From Achromobacter sp. Marseille-Q4962 (GTDB lineage Bacteria; Pseudomonadota; Gammaproteobacteria; Burkholderiales; Burkholderiaceae_B), in the NCBI RefSeq assembly GCF_943737005.1, contig NZ_CALSFU010000008.1, positions 1 to 64,000 on the forward strand: a stretch of 64,000 bases of DNA, read 5' to 3'. Position numbers and translations under genes: made by a program. The notes under the pieces are model-generated. The model was not told the origin of the DNA and ran no database searches. It was given only the letters and a program-made list of their open reading frames with translations. Positions 47,273 to 56,935 of this stretch are shown one piece after another. The stretch's first letter is position 1, and the number at the start of each line of letters is the position of its first letter.

Positions 47273-48465
47273 CCGTGCGCATCGGCATGGTGGCTGGCGA
47301 GCCTTCGGGCGACCTGCTGGCCGGCCGCATCATTGCCGGCCTGCGCGCGCGCCAGCCCGACCTGGCCTGCGCGGGCATCGGCGGGCCGCAGATGCAGGCG
47401 CAGGATTTCGAGGCCTGGCATCCCATGCATGCGCTGACCGTGTTCGGCTACGTGGACGCCCTCAAGCGGCTGCCCAGCCTGCTGGGTACGTACCGCGACG
47501 TGAAGCAGCGCTGGCTGGCCGAACCGCCCTCGGTGTTCGTCGGCATCGACGCGCCCGACTTCAACCTGCGGCTGGAACAGCAGCTGCGCGAGGCCGGCAC
47601 GCCCACCGTGCATTTCGTGGGGCCCTCCATCTGGGCCTGGCGCTACGAGCGCATCCACAAGATCAAGGCCGCGGTGTCGCACATGCTGGTGCTGTTTCCG
47701 TTCGAGGAAGAGATCTACCGCAAGGAAGGCATTCCGGTGACGTATGTCGGCCATCCGCTGGCCGGCGCCATCCCCATGGAGCCCGACCGGGCCGCCGCCC
47801 GCGCACGCCTGGGCATCGACCCGCATGCCCGCGTACTGGCCATTCTGCCGGGCAGCCGCTCGTCCGAGATCCGCCTGCTGGCCCCTCGCTTCCTGCAGGC
47901 CGCCCAGCGGTTGCTCAAGCGCGATCCGGCCCTGCAGTGCGTGGTGCCCATGGTGAACGACCAGCGGCGCGAGGAATTCCAGGCCATCCTGGCCCGCCAC
48001 CCGGTGCCCGGGCTGCGCTGCATCACCGCCCAGGACCTTCATGGCGCGCAAGGCGAGCGCCAGGCGCCGGTGGCCTGGTCGGTCATGGAGGCCAGCAACG
48101 CCGTGCTGGTGGCCAGCGGCACCGCCACGCTCGAAACCGCGCTGTACAAGCGGCCCATGGTGATCTCCTACGTGCTCTCGCCCTGGATGCGACGCATCAT
48201 GGCCTGGAAATCCGGCCAGCAGCGGCCCTACCTGCCCTGGGTGGGGCTGCCCAATGTGCTGCTGCGCGATTTCGCCGTGCCCGAACTCTTGCAGGACGAC
48301 GCCACGCCTGAGAAACTGGCCGAAGCGACCTGGGCCGCGCTCACCGACGAGGCGCTGGCCGCGCGCATCGAATCGCGCTTCGCGGCCCTGCACCAGGAGC
48401 TGCTGCGCGATACGCCGGCGCTGGCGGCCCAGGCGATCCTGGAGGTGGCTGATGGAGCAGCCTGA
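47269..48465 (+). CDS. lpxB: Lipid A disaccharide synthase
   Basis: A 398-residue GT-B glycosyltransferase of family GT19 that joins UDP-diacylglucosamine and lipid X at the membrane. Motifs: [16 protein letters not shown] at the start, [39 protein letters not shown]-like, [16 protein letters not shown], and [22 protein letters not shown]. The length is standard. Its end overlaps rnhB by 14 bases. Confidence 0.96.
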   Translation: MTVRIGMVAGEPSGDLLAGRIIAGLRARQPDLACAGIGGPQMQAQDFEAWHPMHALTVFGYVDALKRLPSLLGTYRDVKQRWLAEPPSVFVGIDAPDFNLRLEQQLREAGTPTVHFVGPSIWAWRYERIHKIKAAVSHMLVLFPFEEEIYRKEGIPVTYVGHPLAGAIPMEPDRAAARARLGIDPHARVLAILPGSRSSEIRLLAPRFLQAAQRLLKRDPALQCVVPMVNDQRREEFQAILARHPVPGLRCITAQDLHGAQGERQAPVAWSVMEASNAVLVASGTATLETALYKRPMVISYVLSPWMRRIMAWKSGQQRPYLPWVGLPNVLLRDFAVPELLQDDATPEKLAEATWAALTDEALAARIESRFAALHQELLRDTPALAAQAILEVADGAA

Positions 48466-49060
48466 GCTTTTCTCCGCGCCCGCACAGCCCGCGCTGGTGA
48501 CCGCCGGCGTGGACGAGGCCGGCCGCGGCCCGCTGGCGGGGGCCGTTTACGCGGCGGCCGTCATTCTGCATCCCGACCGTCCCATCGCCGGCCTGGCGGA
48601 CTCCAAGGCGCTCAAGGCCGAAACGCGCGAGGCCCTGGCGCTGGAGATACGGGCGCGAGCCTGGGCCTGGTCCGTGGCTTGCGCCAGCGTGGCCGAAATC
48701 GACAGCCTGAATATCCTGCGCGCCACCATGCTGGCCATGCAGCGCGCCGTGCGGGGGCTGGCCACCGCGCCCCAGCTCGCCCTGGTGGACGGCAACCAGG
48801 CGCCCCGGCTGGGCTGCACCGTGCAGACCGTCATCAAGGGCGACGCGCGGGTGCCGGCCATTTCCGCGGCGTCTATCCTGGCCAAGACCGCCCGCGACGC
48901 CGATCTGCTGCGGCTGCACGAGCAATATCCCCAGTACGGCTTCGACCAGCACAAGGGCTACGGCACACCGCTGCACCTGGAACGCCTGCGGTTGCACGGC
49001 CCGTGCCCCGAGCACCGGCGCAGCTTCGCGCCCATCAAGGCTTTCGGCCTGGTCGCATGA
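48452..49060 (+). CDS. rnhB: Ribonuclease HII
   Basis: A 202-residue RNase HII that removes single ribonucleotides and RNA primers from DNA. It starts near [23 protein letters not shown], whose Asp-Glu pair are metal ligands; ALVDGNQAP and [37 protein letters not shown] complete the signature. It is the usual companion of lpxB in proteobacteria. The start lies within the lpxB end; the stop overlaps the next gene (ATGA). Confidence 0.95.
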   Translation: MEQPELFSAPAQPALVTAGVDEAGRGPLAGAVYAAAVILHPDRPIAGLADSKALKAETREALALEIRARAWAWSVACASVAEIDSLNILRATMLAMQRAVRGLATAPQLALVDGNQAPRLGCTVQTVIKGDARVPAISAASILAKTARDADLLRLHEQYPQYGFDQHKGYGTPLHLERLRLHGPCPEHRRSFAPIKAFGLVA

Positions 49061-49845
49061 AATACGTCAGCTCGCGCGAGAATCCCGCCGTGAAGGCGCT
49101 GGCTCGCCTGGCCGCGCACGCCGGAAAACGCGGCGAAGCCGTGCTGCTGGACGGCGTGCATCTGTGCCAGGCCTGGCTGCAGCGCCATGGCGCGCCCGAG
49201 CAGGCCGTGTTCGACGCCGCGCGCCTGGACGCGCCCGAAATCGCCGCCCTGGCGCGCCAGGTGCCGGCCGAACGCTGCCTGGCCCTGGACGGGCGGCTGA
49301 TGCGTGTGCTGGCCAGTGTGGAAAGCGGGCAGGGCGTGGCTTTCGTGGTTCGCCCGCCCGCGCCGGCCATGCCGGCCGCTGTCGAGGAGAACTGCGTGCT
49401 CTTCGACCGGATCCAGGATCCCGGCAATGTCGGCACCCTGTTGCGCACTTGCGCCGCGGCGGGCGTGCGGCGGGTGTTCCTGGCCACGGGCACGGCGGCG
49501 GCATGGTCGCCGAAAGTGCTGCGCAGCGGCCAGGGCGCGCATTTCGCGCTGGCCATCCACGAGCACGCGGATCTGCCCGCGCTCTTGCCGCGGCTGAAAG
49601 TGCCGCTGGTCGCCACCGCCCTGGAAGGCGCGCGCGACCTGTACGACGGCAGCCTGCCCGGGCGCTGCGCCTGGGTGTTCGGCCACGAAGGCCAAGGCGT
49701 GGCGCCCGAGCTGCTGGCCGCCGCCGCCCTGAAAGTGCGCATTCCGCATGACGCGGCCGCGGTGGAGTCGCTCAACGTGGGCGCGGCCGCCGCCATCTGC
49801 CTCTTCGAACAGCGCCGCCAGGCCCTGCGCCACGGCGGGCGTTGA
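49057..49845 (+). CDS. SpoU/TrmH family RNA 2'-O-methyltransferase
   Basis: A 262-residue SPOUT methyltransferase. The three motifs are [42 protein letters not shown], and [24 protein letters not shown], which build the knotted S-adenosylmethionine site. The N-terminal ~100 residues form an RNA-binding substrate domain ([31 protein letters not shown]). It could modify rRNA (RlmB-like) or tRNA; the exact target is not decided by sequence. It is the last gene of the long forward-strand cluster. Confidence 0.9.
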   Translation: MKYVSSRENPAVKALARLAAHAGKRGEAVLLDGVHLCQAWLQRHGAPEQAVFDAARLDAPEIAALARQVPAERCLALDGRLMRVLASVESGQGVAFVVRPPAPAMPAAVEENCVLFDRIQDPGNVGTLLRTCAAAGVRRVFLATGTAAAWSPKVLRSGQGAHFALAIHEHADLPALLPRLKVPLVATALEGARDLYDGSLPGRCAWVFGHEGQGVAPELLAAAALKVRIPHDAAAVESLNVGAAAAICLFEQRRQALRHGGR

Positions 49846-49943
49846 GCCCGGCCTCGGCCGCGGCCCGCCGGCAAGAGCGGGCGCGCCGCGCCCTGCATCC
49901 TCGGACCTCGGACCGGCTCGGGCTGCCCGAGCCGCCTCTGGGC

Positions 49944-50771
49944 TCAGGCCTTGTCCAGCCCGACTTCCTGCAGCACGGTGGTGGAGATTTCCTCGATGGA
50001 CTTGGTGGTGGTGGACAGCCACGAGATGCCTTCGCGGCGCATCATGCGTTCGGCCTCGGCCACCTCGTAGCGGCACTGCTCGAGCTGGGCGTAGCGGCTG
50101 TTGGGGCGGCGTTCGTTGCGCACTTCCGCCAGCCGCTCGGGCTGGATGGACAGGCCGAAGAGCTTGGAGCGGTAGGGGGCGATGGTGGAGGGCAGGGCGC
50201 CGCGCTCGAAGTCGTCGGGCGTGAGCGGGAAGTTGGCCGCCTTTACAGCGTACTGCATGGCGAGGTAGAGGCTGGTGGGGGTCTTGCCGCAGCGCGACAC
50301 CCCGACCAGGATCACGTCGGCCTGGTCGAGCTGGTTGACGAACTGGCCGTCGTCGTGGGCCAGGCTGAAGTTGATGGCGTCGATGCGATTGCGGTACTTT
50401 TCCGAGTTGGCCGCCATGTGCGAGCGGCCGATGGAATGGCTGGATTTGAGACCCAGCGCCTGCTCGATGTGGCTCACGAAGGTTCCGAACAGGTCGAGGA
50501 AAATGCCGTTCGCCTGGCGAACGCGCGCCAGGATGTCGGGGTTGACCAGGGTGCTGAACACGATGGGCGGCACGCCCGTGTCCTGGGCGCTGCGGTCGAT
50601 GCGGGCGGCCACCTCGGCGGCTTTTTCCAGGGTGTCGACGAAGGGCAGCCGCACGGGCTTGAATTCCACCCCCTCGAACTGCGAGAGCACGGATTGGCTG
50701 AACGTCTCGGCGGTGATGCCGGTGCTGTCCGAAACGATGTATACGACGCGGGCGTTGGGGCTTGATGTCAT
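49944..50771 (-). CDS. ppsR: PEP synthase regulatory kinase/phosphorylase (PSRP)
   Basis: A 275-residue DUF299 protein, a bifunctional ADP-dependent kinase and Pi-dependent phosphorylase that turns PEP synthase off and on by acting on a Thr beside its catalytic His. Visible features are VYIVSDSTGITAETFSQSVLSQF at the start and the P-loop-like VGVSRCGKTPTSLYLA. It diverges from ppsA, its target, as is usual. Both start sites face a 169-base region containing a long dyad. Confidence 0.95.
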   Translation of the reverse strand: MTSSPNARVVYIVSDSTGITAETFSQSVLSQFEGVEFKPVRLPFVDTLEKAAEVAARIDRSAQDTGVPPIVFSTLVNPDILARVRQANGIFLDLFGTFVSHIEQALGLKSSHSIGRSHMAANSEKYRNRIDAINFSLAHDDGQFVNQLDQADVILVGVSRCGKTPTSLYLAMQYAVKAANFPLTPDDFERGALPSTIAPYRSKLFGLSIQPERLAEVRNERRPNSRYAQLEQCRYEVAEAERMMRREGISWLSTTTKSIEEISTTVLQEVGLDKA

Positions 50772-50863
50772 GTGTAAAAAATTCCAACCGGGCGGATGGC
50801 CGGATGTGCTCCACCGAGTACAATCAGGCCCCGATAAGTCACCCCAAGGGGCGGTTCCAGGCC

Positions 50864-50909
50864 AGTTTGGTCAGCGTGTGGATGGCTCGATCCATACCCT
50901 GACCAAACT
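50864..50909. promoter_or_regulatory. Long dyad in the ppsR/ppsA intergenic region
   Basis: Perfect 11-bp arms AGTTTGGTCAG (50864-50874) and CTGACCAAACT (50899-50909) enclose a second perfect 5-bp pair (TGGAT 50879-50883 with ATCCA 50890-50894) around a 6-base centre. It ends 31 bases before the ppsA start. A TACAAT -10-like box lies upstream (50819-50824), so the dyad would fall in the ppsA leader. It could be an operator for a carbon-flux regulator or a leader RNA hairpin; no T-run follows. Confidence 0.65.
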
Positions 50910-50940
50910 CGCTTTCATTCCATTGTAAAAGGTGACTTCA

Positions 50941-53304
50941 ATGTCGTATGTCGTTTCGTTCGAGCAGCTCCGCATGACGGACGTGGACTCGGTAGGAGGC
51001 AAGAACGCATCACTGGGCGAAATGATCAGCCAGCTCGCGGGCGCGGGCGTGCGCGTGCCGGGCGGTTTCGCCACCACCGCGGAAGCATTCCGCGATTTCC
51101 TCAAGGCTTCCGGGCTGGACAAGCGCATTGCCGACAGGCTGGCCGCGCTGAATCCGGAAGACGTGCGCGAACTGGCCTCGGCGGGCGCCGAGATCCGCCA
51201 GTGGATCGTCGACGCGCCGTTCTCCCCTGAGTTCGAAAAGCAGATCCGCGACGCTTTCGCCGCGCTGGACGCCGACGGCAAGGGTTCGTTCGCCGTGCGT
51301 TCGTCCGCCACCGCCGAAGACCTGCCCGACGCCTCGTTCGCCGGGCAGCAGGAAACCTTCCTCAACGTGGTGGGCATCGACGACGTGCTGGACAAGATCC
51401 GCCACGTGTTCGCTTCGCTCTACAACGACCGCGCCATCTCGTACCGCGTGCACAAGGGCTATGCCCATGCCGACGTGGCGCTTTCGGCCGGCGTGCAGCG
51501 CATGGTGCGTTCCGACAAGGGCAGCGCCGGCGTCATGTTCACCATCGACACCGAGTCGGGCTTCCAGGACGTGGTGTTCATCACCTCGTCCTACGGCCTG
51601 GGCGAAACTGTGGTGCAGGGCGCCGTGAATCCCGACGAGTTCTATGTGTTCAAGCCCACGCTGGCCAGCGGCCACCAGCCCATCGTGGGCCGGCGCATCG
51701 GCTCCAAGCTCATCAAAATGGAATTCGACCCGGAACGCCCCGGCGGCCGGGCCGTGCGCACGGTGGACGTCCCCGTGTCGGAACGCAACCGCTATTCGCT
51801 CACCGATGACGAAGTGATCGAGCTGGCCCGCTACGCGGTCATCATCGAGAAGCACTACGGCCGTCCGATGGACATCGAGTGGGGCCGCGACGGCATCGAC
51901 GGCAAGCTCTACATCCTGCAGGCGCGCCCCGAAACCGTGAAGTCGCAGCAGGCCGGCCATGACGTGCAGCAGCGCTACCGCCTGAAGGCCACCGGCCAGG
52001 TGCTGATCACCGGCCGCGCCATCGGCCAGAAGATCGGCTCGGGCCCGGTGCGCGTGGTGGCCGACATTTCCGACATGGACAAGGTCCAGGCCGGCGACGT
52101 GCTGGTCACCGACATGACCGATCCCAACTGGGAGCCGGTGATGAAACGCGCCTCCGCCATCGTCACCAACCGCGGCGGCCGCACCTGCCACGCAGCCATC
52201 ATCGCGCGCGAGCTGGGCATCCCGGCCGTGGTCGGCTGCGGCAACGCCACCGACGTGCTGAAGGAGGGCCAGTCCGTGACGGTGTCGTGCGCCGAAGGCG
52301 ACGAAGGCCGCATCTACGACGGCCTGATCGAGACCGAGGTCGAGGAAGTCCGCCGCGGCGAAATGCCGGCCATCGACGTGAAGATCATGATGAACGTGGG
52401 CAACCCCCAGCTCGCCTTCGACTTCGCGCAGATCCCCAACGCCGGCGTGGGCCTGGCCCGCCTGGAGTTCATCATCAACAACAACATCGGGATCCACCCC
52501 AAGGCGGTGCTGGACTATCCGAACGTGGACGGCGAGCTGAAGAAGGCCGTGGAATCGGCCGCCCGCGGCCATGCCAGCCCGCGCGCTTTCTTCGTCGAGA
52601 AGATGGCCGAAGGCGTGGCCACCATCGCGGCGGCGTTCTATCCCAAGCCGGTCATCGTGCGCATGTCCGACTTCAAGTCGAACGAATACCGCAAACTGGT
52701 GGGCGGCTCGCGCTACGAGCCCGAGGAAGAGAACCCCATGCTGGGCTTCCGAGGCGCCTCGCGCTACATCGCCGAGGACTTCGCCGAGTGCTTCCGCATG
52801 GAATGCGAGGCGCTCAAGAAGGTGCGCGACGAAATGGGCCTGACCAACGTCGAGATCATGGTGCCGTTCGTGCGCACGCTGAGCCAGGCGGATCGCGTGG
52901 TGAAGCTGCTGGCCGCGCACGGCCTGGCGCGCGGCGAGAATGGCCTGAAGCTCATCATGATGTGCGAAGTGCCTTCCAACGCCATCCTGGCCGACGAGTT
53001 CCTGCAGTACTTCGACGGTTTCTCGATCGGCTCCAACGACATGACCCAGCTCACGCTGGGCCTGGACCGCGACTCCGGCATGGAGCTGCTGGCCGCCGAT
53101 TTCGACGAACGCGACGAGGCCGTGAAGTTCATGCTGCGCCGCGCGATCAAGGCGTGCCTGGCGGCCAACAAGTACGTGGGCATTTGCGGCCAGGGCCCCA
53201 GCGATCACCCCGACTTCGCCCAATGGCTGAAGGACGAGGGCATTCTCTCCATGTCGCTGAACCCCGACACGGTGGTGGATACCTGGCAGCGCCTGGCGAA
53301 GTAG
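50941..53304 (+). CDS. ppsA: Phosphoenolpyruvate synthase
   Basis: A 787-residue enzyme converting pyruvate and ATP to PEP, AMP and phosphate for gluconeogenesis. The N-terminal ATP-binding domain ([40 protein letters not shown]) leads to the swivelling phosphohistidine domain with His417 in [14 protein letters not shown]; the adjacent Thr415 is the PpsR target in homologues. The C-terminal pyruvate domain has [19 protein letters not shown] and [16 protein letters not shown] at 50941 has AAAGGTGA six bases upstream. An intrinsic terminator lies 130 bases after the stop. Confidence 0.97.
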   Translation: MSYVVSFEQLRMTDVDSVGGKNASLGEMISQLAGAGVRVPGGFATTAEAFRDFLKASGLDKRIADRLAALNPEDVRELASAGAEIRQWIVDAPFSPEFEKQIRDAFAALDADGKGSFAVRSSATAEDLPDASFAGQQETFLNVVGIDDVLDKIRHVFASLYNDRAISYRVHKGYAHADVALSAGVQRMVRSDKGSAGVMFTIDTESGFQDVVFITSSYGLGETVVQGAVNPDEFYVFKPTLASGHQPIVGRRIGSKLIKMEFDPERPGGRAVRTVDVPVSERNRYSLTDDEVIELARYAVIIEKHYGRPMDIEWGRDGIDGKLYILQARPETVKSQQAGHDVQQRYRLKATGQVLITGRAIGQKIGSGPVRVVADISDMDKVQAGDVLVTDMTDPNWEPVMKRASAIVTNRGGRTCHAAIIARELGIPAVVGCGNATDVLKEGQSVTVSCAEGDEGRIYDGLIETEVEEVRRGEMPAIDVKIMMNVGNPQLAFDFAQIPNAGVGLARLEFIINNNIGIHPKAVLDYPNVDGELKKAVESAARGHASPRAFFVEKMAEGVATIAAAFYPKPVIVRMSDFKSNEYRKLVGGSRYEPEEENPMLGFRGASRYIAEDFAECFRMECEALKKVRDEMGLTNVEIMVPFVRTLSQADRVVKLLAAHGLARGENGLKLIMMCEVPSNAILADEFLQYFDGFSIGSNDMTQLTLGLDRDSGMELLAADFDERDEAVKFMLRRAIKACLAANKYVGICGQGPSDHPDFAQWLKDEGILSMSLNPDTVVDTWQRLAK

Positions 53305-53433
53305 CCGGTCCACCGCCGAGGCGCCGTGGACCGGCAAAGCCGGATCCACGCGCCCCCGGCTTGGGGAACGTTCTGGTTTTGGGCCCTCGTGTCTTGCGGG
53401 GGCCGCGCGAGGGAGATTGAGTCGAGAACCCCC

Positions 53434-53463
53434 CGGCGCCCGTGAGGGCGCCGTTTTTTTTTT
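53434..53463 (+). terminator. Intrinsic terminator of ppsA
   Basis: CGGCGCCC (53434-53441), GTGA, GGGCGCCG (53446-53453), then ten Ts (53454-53463). It ends the ppsA transcript, leaving a 130-base 3' untranslated region. That region also carries two overlapping hairpins: 53305-53313 with 53326-53334, or alternatively 53326-53335 with 53339-53349, sharing the GTGGACCGG segment. Confidence 0.92.
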
Positions 53464-53479
53464 GTTGGCGCGGCGCGTT

Positions 53480-54349
53480 TCAGGCGCGGGCGGGGTCTGG
53501 CGCGGGATGGGCGTTGCGGGCTTCGCGGGCGATGAGTTCGCGTTTGCGGTCGATGCCCCAGCGGTAGCCGGCCAGCGAGCCGTCGGTGCGCACGACGCGG
53601 TGGCAGGGGATGGCCAGGGCGACGGGATTGGTGGCGCAAGCGCGCGCCACGGCGCGCACGGCGCGCGGCGAGCCGATGCGGCGGGCCAGCTCGGTATAGG
53701 TAATGGTCGAGCCCGGCGGGATGTCGCGCAGCGCCTGCCATACCTTGCGCTGGAACGCCGTGCCGCGCACGTCCAGGGGCAGGTCCAGCCCCACGGACGG
53801 ATCTTCCACGAAGCCCACCACGGCGGCCACCCAGCGTTCGAATTCCGGATCGCCGCCGATCAGGCGGGCGGCCCGGAAACGGTCTTGCAGTCCGCGCACC
53901 AGGCTGTCGGGGTCTTCGTCCAGGGCGATTTCGCAGACGCCCGCAGGGGTGGCGGCCACGAGCAGCGCGCCCAGCGAGCACTGGCCGACCGCGAAACGGA
54001 TGTCCACGCCTTCGCCTTTCTTGCGGAAGACGGTGGGCGTCATGCCCAGCATGGCGGGCGCAGCCTCGTAAAAGCGGCCGCTGGAGTTGAAGCCGGCGCT
54101 GTACATGGCGTCGGTGATGCTGGCGCTGCGGTCGAGCTGCTGGCGCGCGCGGCGCGCGCGCAGGGCGTCGGCATAGGCCTTGGGCGTGATGCCGGTGACC
54201 GCCTTGAAAACGCGGTGGAAATGGAAGCGGCTCATGCCGGCCTCGCGGGCCAGGGTGGAAAGATCGGGAGGCTCCTGGCTTTCCAGCGCGCGGCAGGCGC
54301 GCTCGATGGCGGCGGTGTGCTGTTTCGGCAGGGCGGCGGCTTGATTCAT
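53480..54349 (-). CDS. AraC-type HTH fused to O6-alkylguanine-DNA methyltransferase (Ada-like)
   Basis: A 289-residue repair protein. The N-terminal ~110 residues are an AraC HTH domain (ERACRALESQEPPDLSTLAREAGMSRFHFHRVFKAVTGITPKAYADALR). The C-terminal part is a methyltransferase with acceptor Cys249 in AIPCHRVV, preceded by GTAFQRKVWQALRDIPPGSTITYTELARRIGSPRAVRAVA. It lacks the N-terminal zinc domain whose methylated Cys turns E. coli Ada into an activator, so any regulatory signal must differ. GGAG lies six bases before the ATG. Confidence 0.92.
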   Translation of the reverse strand: MNQAAALPKQHTAAIERACRALESQEPPDLSTLAREAGMSRFHFHRVFKAVTGITPKAYADALRARRARQQLDRSASITDAMYSAGFNSSGRFYEAAPAMLGMTPTVFRKKGEGVDIRFAVGQCSLGALLVAATPAGVCEIALDEDPDSLVRGLQDRFRAARLIGGDPEFERWVAAVVGFVEDPSVGLDLPLDVRGTAFQRKVWQALRDIPPGSTITYTELARRIGSPRAVRAVARACATNPVALAIPCHRVVRTDGSLAGYRWGIDRKRELIAREARNAHPAPDPARA

Positions 54350-54483
54350 GCTGGACTCCTGGAGGGGCGCCGGCGGGCGGGGCCCGCCGTTGTCGCGCTT
54401 TGATCGGAGCATCTCAATTCCGGGCCCGGCCCGCACTCCGCTTGTTGCGCTGCCAGGGCTTCGCCTTTCCGCGTTGGCCCCTC

Positions 54484-55260
54484 TTAGGCGGCCGCGTGCG
54501 CCAGGGGCGCCGCGCTCGCGGGCGCGCAGGTGTCGAGAAAGCGCCGGACCAGGCTGCAGGCCACGGGCGTGGCGCGCGCGTTGGCGACCAGATTGGGCAC
54601 GTCCAGGTGCTCGGCGGCATAAGCCCGGCCGTGCAGTTCCAGGTGCGCGCGGATGAATTCGGGGCTGAACTCCGGGTGGAACTGGGTGGAATAGATGTTG
54701 CGGCCGATGCGGATCATCTGGTGGGCGTCGAGGTCGGAACGCGCCAGCACGGTGGCGCCGGGCGGCGTCTGCAGCACGGTCTGCGCGTGCAGCGTCTGGG
54801 CCGGGAAGCTCTGGGGCAGGCCCGCGAGCACCCGGTCGCCGGCGGCGGCGGGCTGCAGTTCTATGGTCTGCGTACCCACTTCGCGGCCGGCGGGGTTGTA
54901 GCCGACCTTGCCTCCCAGCGCGTGGGCCAGCAACTGGTGGCCGTAGCAGACGCCGAACATGGGCAGGCCGGCCGCGGCCGCCTCGCGCAGCCATTGGGCG
55001 GCCGCCTCGCTCCAGGGATCGAGGTCGGTGACCATGGCCGGCGAGCCCGTGATCAGCGCGGCCCGGTACGCGGCCGGCGGCCCGGGGAGCCGGCCGGCAT
55101 GGACGGCCACGATCTCGGCCTCGCCAGGCTCGAGCCTGGCGGCCCGGGCCATCTGTTCGGCGTAGCCGCCGAACCGGTTTCTGAGGACGTCTTCGGGATC
55201 GCCGGTGTGCAGGATGAGCACGGGCAGGGGGGCGACAGGGTCGGAAGCGGCAGAAGTCAT
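54484..55260 (-). CDS. Class I glutamine amidotransferase-like protein
   Basis: A 258-residue stand-alone GATase1 domain resembling the glutaminase half of GMP synthase. The nucleophile Cys105 is in MFGVCYGHQLLAHALGG, and the His-Glu pair is in STQFHPEFSPEF. ALITGSPAMVTD corresponds to the oxyanion region. No synthetase partner is adjacent, so it may be a general amidase or a peptidase such as a gamma-glutamyl hydrolase (PuuD/YfeJ type). No good ribosome site precedes the start, which leaves the exact N-terminus uncertain. Confidence 0.85.
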   Translation of the reverse strand: MTSAASDPVAPLPVLILHTGDPEDVLRNRFGGYAEQMARAARLEPGEAEIVAVHAGRLPGPPAAYRAALITGSPAMVTDLDPWSEAAAQWLREAAAAGLPMFGVCYGHQLLAHALGGKVGYNPAGREVGTQTIELQPAAAGDRVLAGLPQSFPAQTLHAQTVLQTPPGATVLARSDLDAHQMIRIGRNIYSTQFHPEFSPEFIRAHLELHGRAYAAEHLDVPNLVANARATPVACSLVRRFLDTCAPASAAPLAHAAA

Positions 55261-55417
55261 GGGGAGAAAAGGGCGACGGGCGCGCGGGACGGCCCGCGGC
55301 GCCGATGGTCAACGCGGACATGATAATGCACGGCGTGCGAGGGCGGGCGTTTCCGTTCCGTCCCGGAATACGTACAATCACCTGACTCACAACCTACTTA
55401 CAGGCGACCCGGACATC

Positions 55418-55852
55418 ATGTGGATTTGGCTTGGGCTGGCCGCGCTGGCGCTCATCGGGGAGCTGGCCACGGGAACCTTCTATCTGCTGCTGGTGGCCCT
55501 CGGATTGGCCGCCGGCGGCGTGGCGGCATGGTTCGGCGCCCACATCGAATGGCAGCTCGTCGCCTGCGGCGTGGTGGTGCTGCTGGGGCTGGCGGCGCTG
55601 CGCAAGGCGCGCGTCCTGAAAAAGCGCGAAGTCGATCCCGGCCGCAACGCCGACGTAAACCTGGACATCGGCCAGACCGTCATGGTCGATGCCTGGGCCG
55701 CCAACGGCACGGCGCGGGTCTGGTACCGCGGCGCGCACTGGCAGGCCGAGCTTGCCGCCGGGCAGCCGGCCCACGGCGGCGAGCACGTCATCACCGAGCT
55801 GCGGGGCACGCGCCTGGTGCTCACCCCCAAGGACGCGGCGGGCGGCCGCTAG
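55418..55852 (+). CDS. NfeD-like membrane protein
   Basis: A 144-residue protein with two or three N-terminal membrane segments (MWIWLGLAALALIGELATGTFYLLLVALGLAAGGVAAW, LVACGVVVLLGLAAL) and a C-terminal OB-fold domain of the short NfeD class (NLDIGQTVMVDAW, ARVWYRGAHWQAEL, HVITELRGTRLVLTP). NfeD1b proteins partner with SPFH/stomatin proteins, and one is encoded next. They are thought to organise or proteolyse membrane microdomain proteins; the short form has no protease domain. Confidence 0.88.
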   Translation: MWIWLGLAALALIGELATGTFYLLLVALGLAAGGVAAWFGAHIEWQLVACGVVVLLGLAALRKARVLKKREVDPGRNADVNLDIGQTVMVDAWAANGTARVWYRGAHWQAELAAGQPAHGGEHVITELRGTRLVLTPKDAAGGR

Positions 55853-55880
55853 GGCCGCCGCCCGGAGGAGCGCACGGCCG

Positions 55881-55957
55881 GAGGGCGCACCGCCATGAGG
55901 GCGCACCGTCAAGAGGGCGCGCCGCCAAGAGGGCGCACCGCCAAGAGGGCGCGCCGC
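55881..55957. repeat. 16-bp tandem repeat between nfeD and the SPFH gene
   Basis: Four complete 16-base copies and a 13-base fifth of GAGGGCGCACCGCCAA (starts at 55881, 55897, 55913, 55929, 55945). Copies differ only at A/G of position 9, C/T of position 13 and the last base. A degenerate copy may precede them (CGGAGGAGCGCACGGCC). The array occupies almost all of the gap within a two-gene operon, so copy number would change the intergenic spacing. Possible strand slippage site; function unknown. Confidence 0.9.
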
Positions 55958-55985
55958 ATTTCCCATTCGTAATGAGGGTTCTATC

Positions 55986-56912
55986 ATGATCGAGACATCC
56001 ACCATCGTCCTGCTCGTCATCGTGGCGCTGGCCATCCTGATCGTCGTCAAGGCGATCGCCATCGTTCCGCAGCAGCATGCCTGGGTCGTCGAGCGGCTGG
56101 GCAAGTTCGACCGGGTGCTGTCTCCCGGGGCGGGCTTCGTGATTCCCTTTGTCGAGCGGGTGGCCTACCGGCACTCGCTCAAGGAAATTCCGCTGGACGT
56201 GCCCAGCCAGGTCTGCATCACGCGCGACAACACGCAGCTGCAGGTGGACGGCGTGCTGTACTTCCAGGTCACGGACCCGATGCGCGCGTCCTACGGCTCG
56301 TCGAATTACATCTCCGCCATCACGCAGCTCGCGCAGACCACGCTGCGCTCGGTCATCGGCAAGATGGAGCTCGACCGCACTTTCGAGGAGCGCGAAGCCA
56401 TCAACAGCACCATCGTGTCGTCGCTGGACGAGGCGGCGCTCAACTGGGGCGTGAAGGTGCTGCGCTACGAAATCAAGGATCTGACTCCGCCCAACGAGAT
56501 CCTGCGCGCGATGCAGGCGCAGATCACGGCCGAGCGCGAGAAGCGGGCCCTCATCGCCGCGTCCGAAGGCCGCCGCCAGGAGCAGATCAACATCGCCACC
56601 GGCGAGCGCGAGGCGGCCATCGCCCGCTCCGAGGGCGAGAAGCAGGCGCAGATCAACCAGGCTCAGGGCGAGGCGGCGGCGGTGCTGGCCATCGCCGAGG
56701 CCACGGCCAAGGCCATCACGCAGGTGGCCGGCGCTGTGCGCCAGCCGGGCGGCATGGAGGCGGTGAACCTCAAGGTGGCCGAGCGCTACGTCGAGGCGTT
56801 CGGCAACGTGGCCAAGGAAGGCAACACCCTCATCCTTCCGGCCAATCTGTCGGACGTGGGCGGCATGATCGCCTCGGCCATGACCATCGTGAAGTCCACG
56901 CGCAATCCCTGA
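55986..56912 (+). CDS. SPFH/Band 7 membrane protein (QmcA/stomatin-like)
   Basis: A 308-residue protein with one N-terminal membrane helix (IVLLVIVALAILIVVKAIAI) and an SPFH domain (VPQQHAWVVERLGKFDRVLSPGAGFVIPFVERV, LDVPSQVCITRDNTQLQVDGVLYFQVTDP). A long Ala/Glu-rich coiled coil follows (AEREKRALIAASEGRRQEQINIATGEREAAIARSEGEKQAQINQAQGEA). Such proteins assemble into cage-like membrane oligomers, often with NfeD. Its pairing with the upstream gene supports this. Confidence 0.92.
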   Translation: MIETSTIVLLVIVALAILIVVKAIAIVPQQHAWVVERLGKFDRVLSPGAGFVIPFVERVAYRHSLKEIPLDVPSQVCITRDNTQLQVDGVLYFQVTDPMRASYGSSNYISAITQLAQTTLRSVIGKMELDRTFEEREAINSTIVSSLDEAALNWGVKVLRYEIKDLTPPNEILRAMQAQITAEREKRALIAASEGRRQEQINIATGEREAAIARSEGEKQAQINQAQGEAAAVLAIAEATAKAITQVAGAVRQPGGMEAVNLKVAERYVEAFGNVAKEGNTLILPANLSDVGGMIASAMTIVKSTRNP

Positions 56913-56935
56913 ACCCGCGTTCCGGCGCGCCGCGC

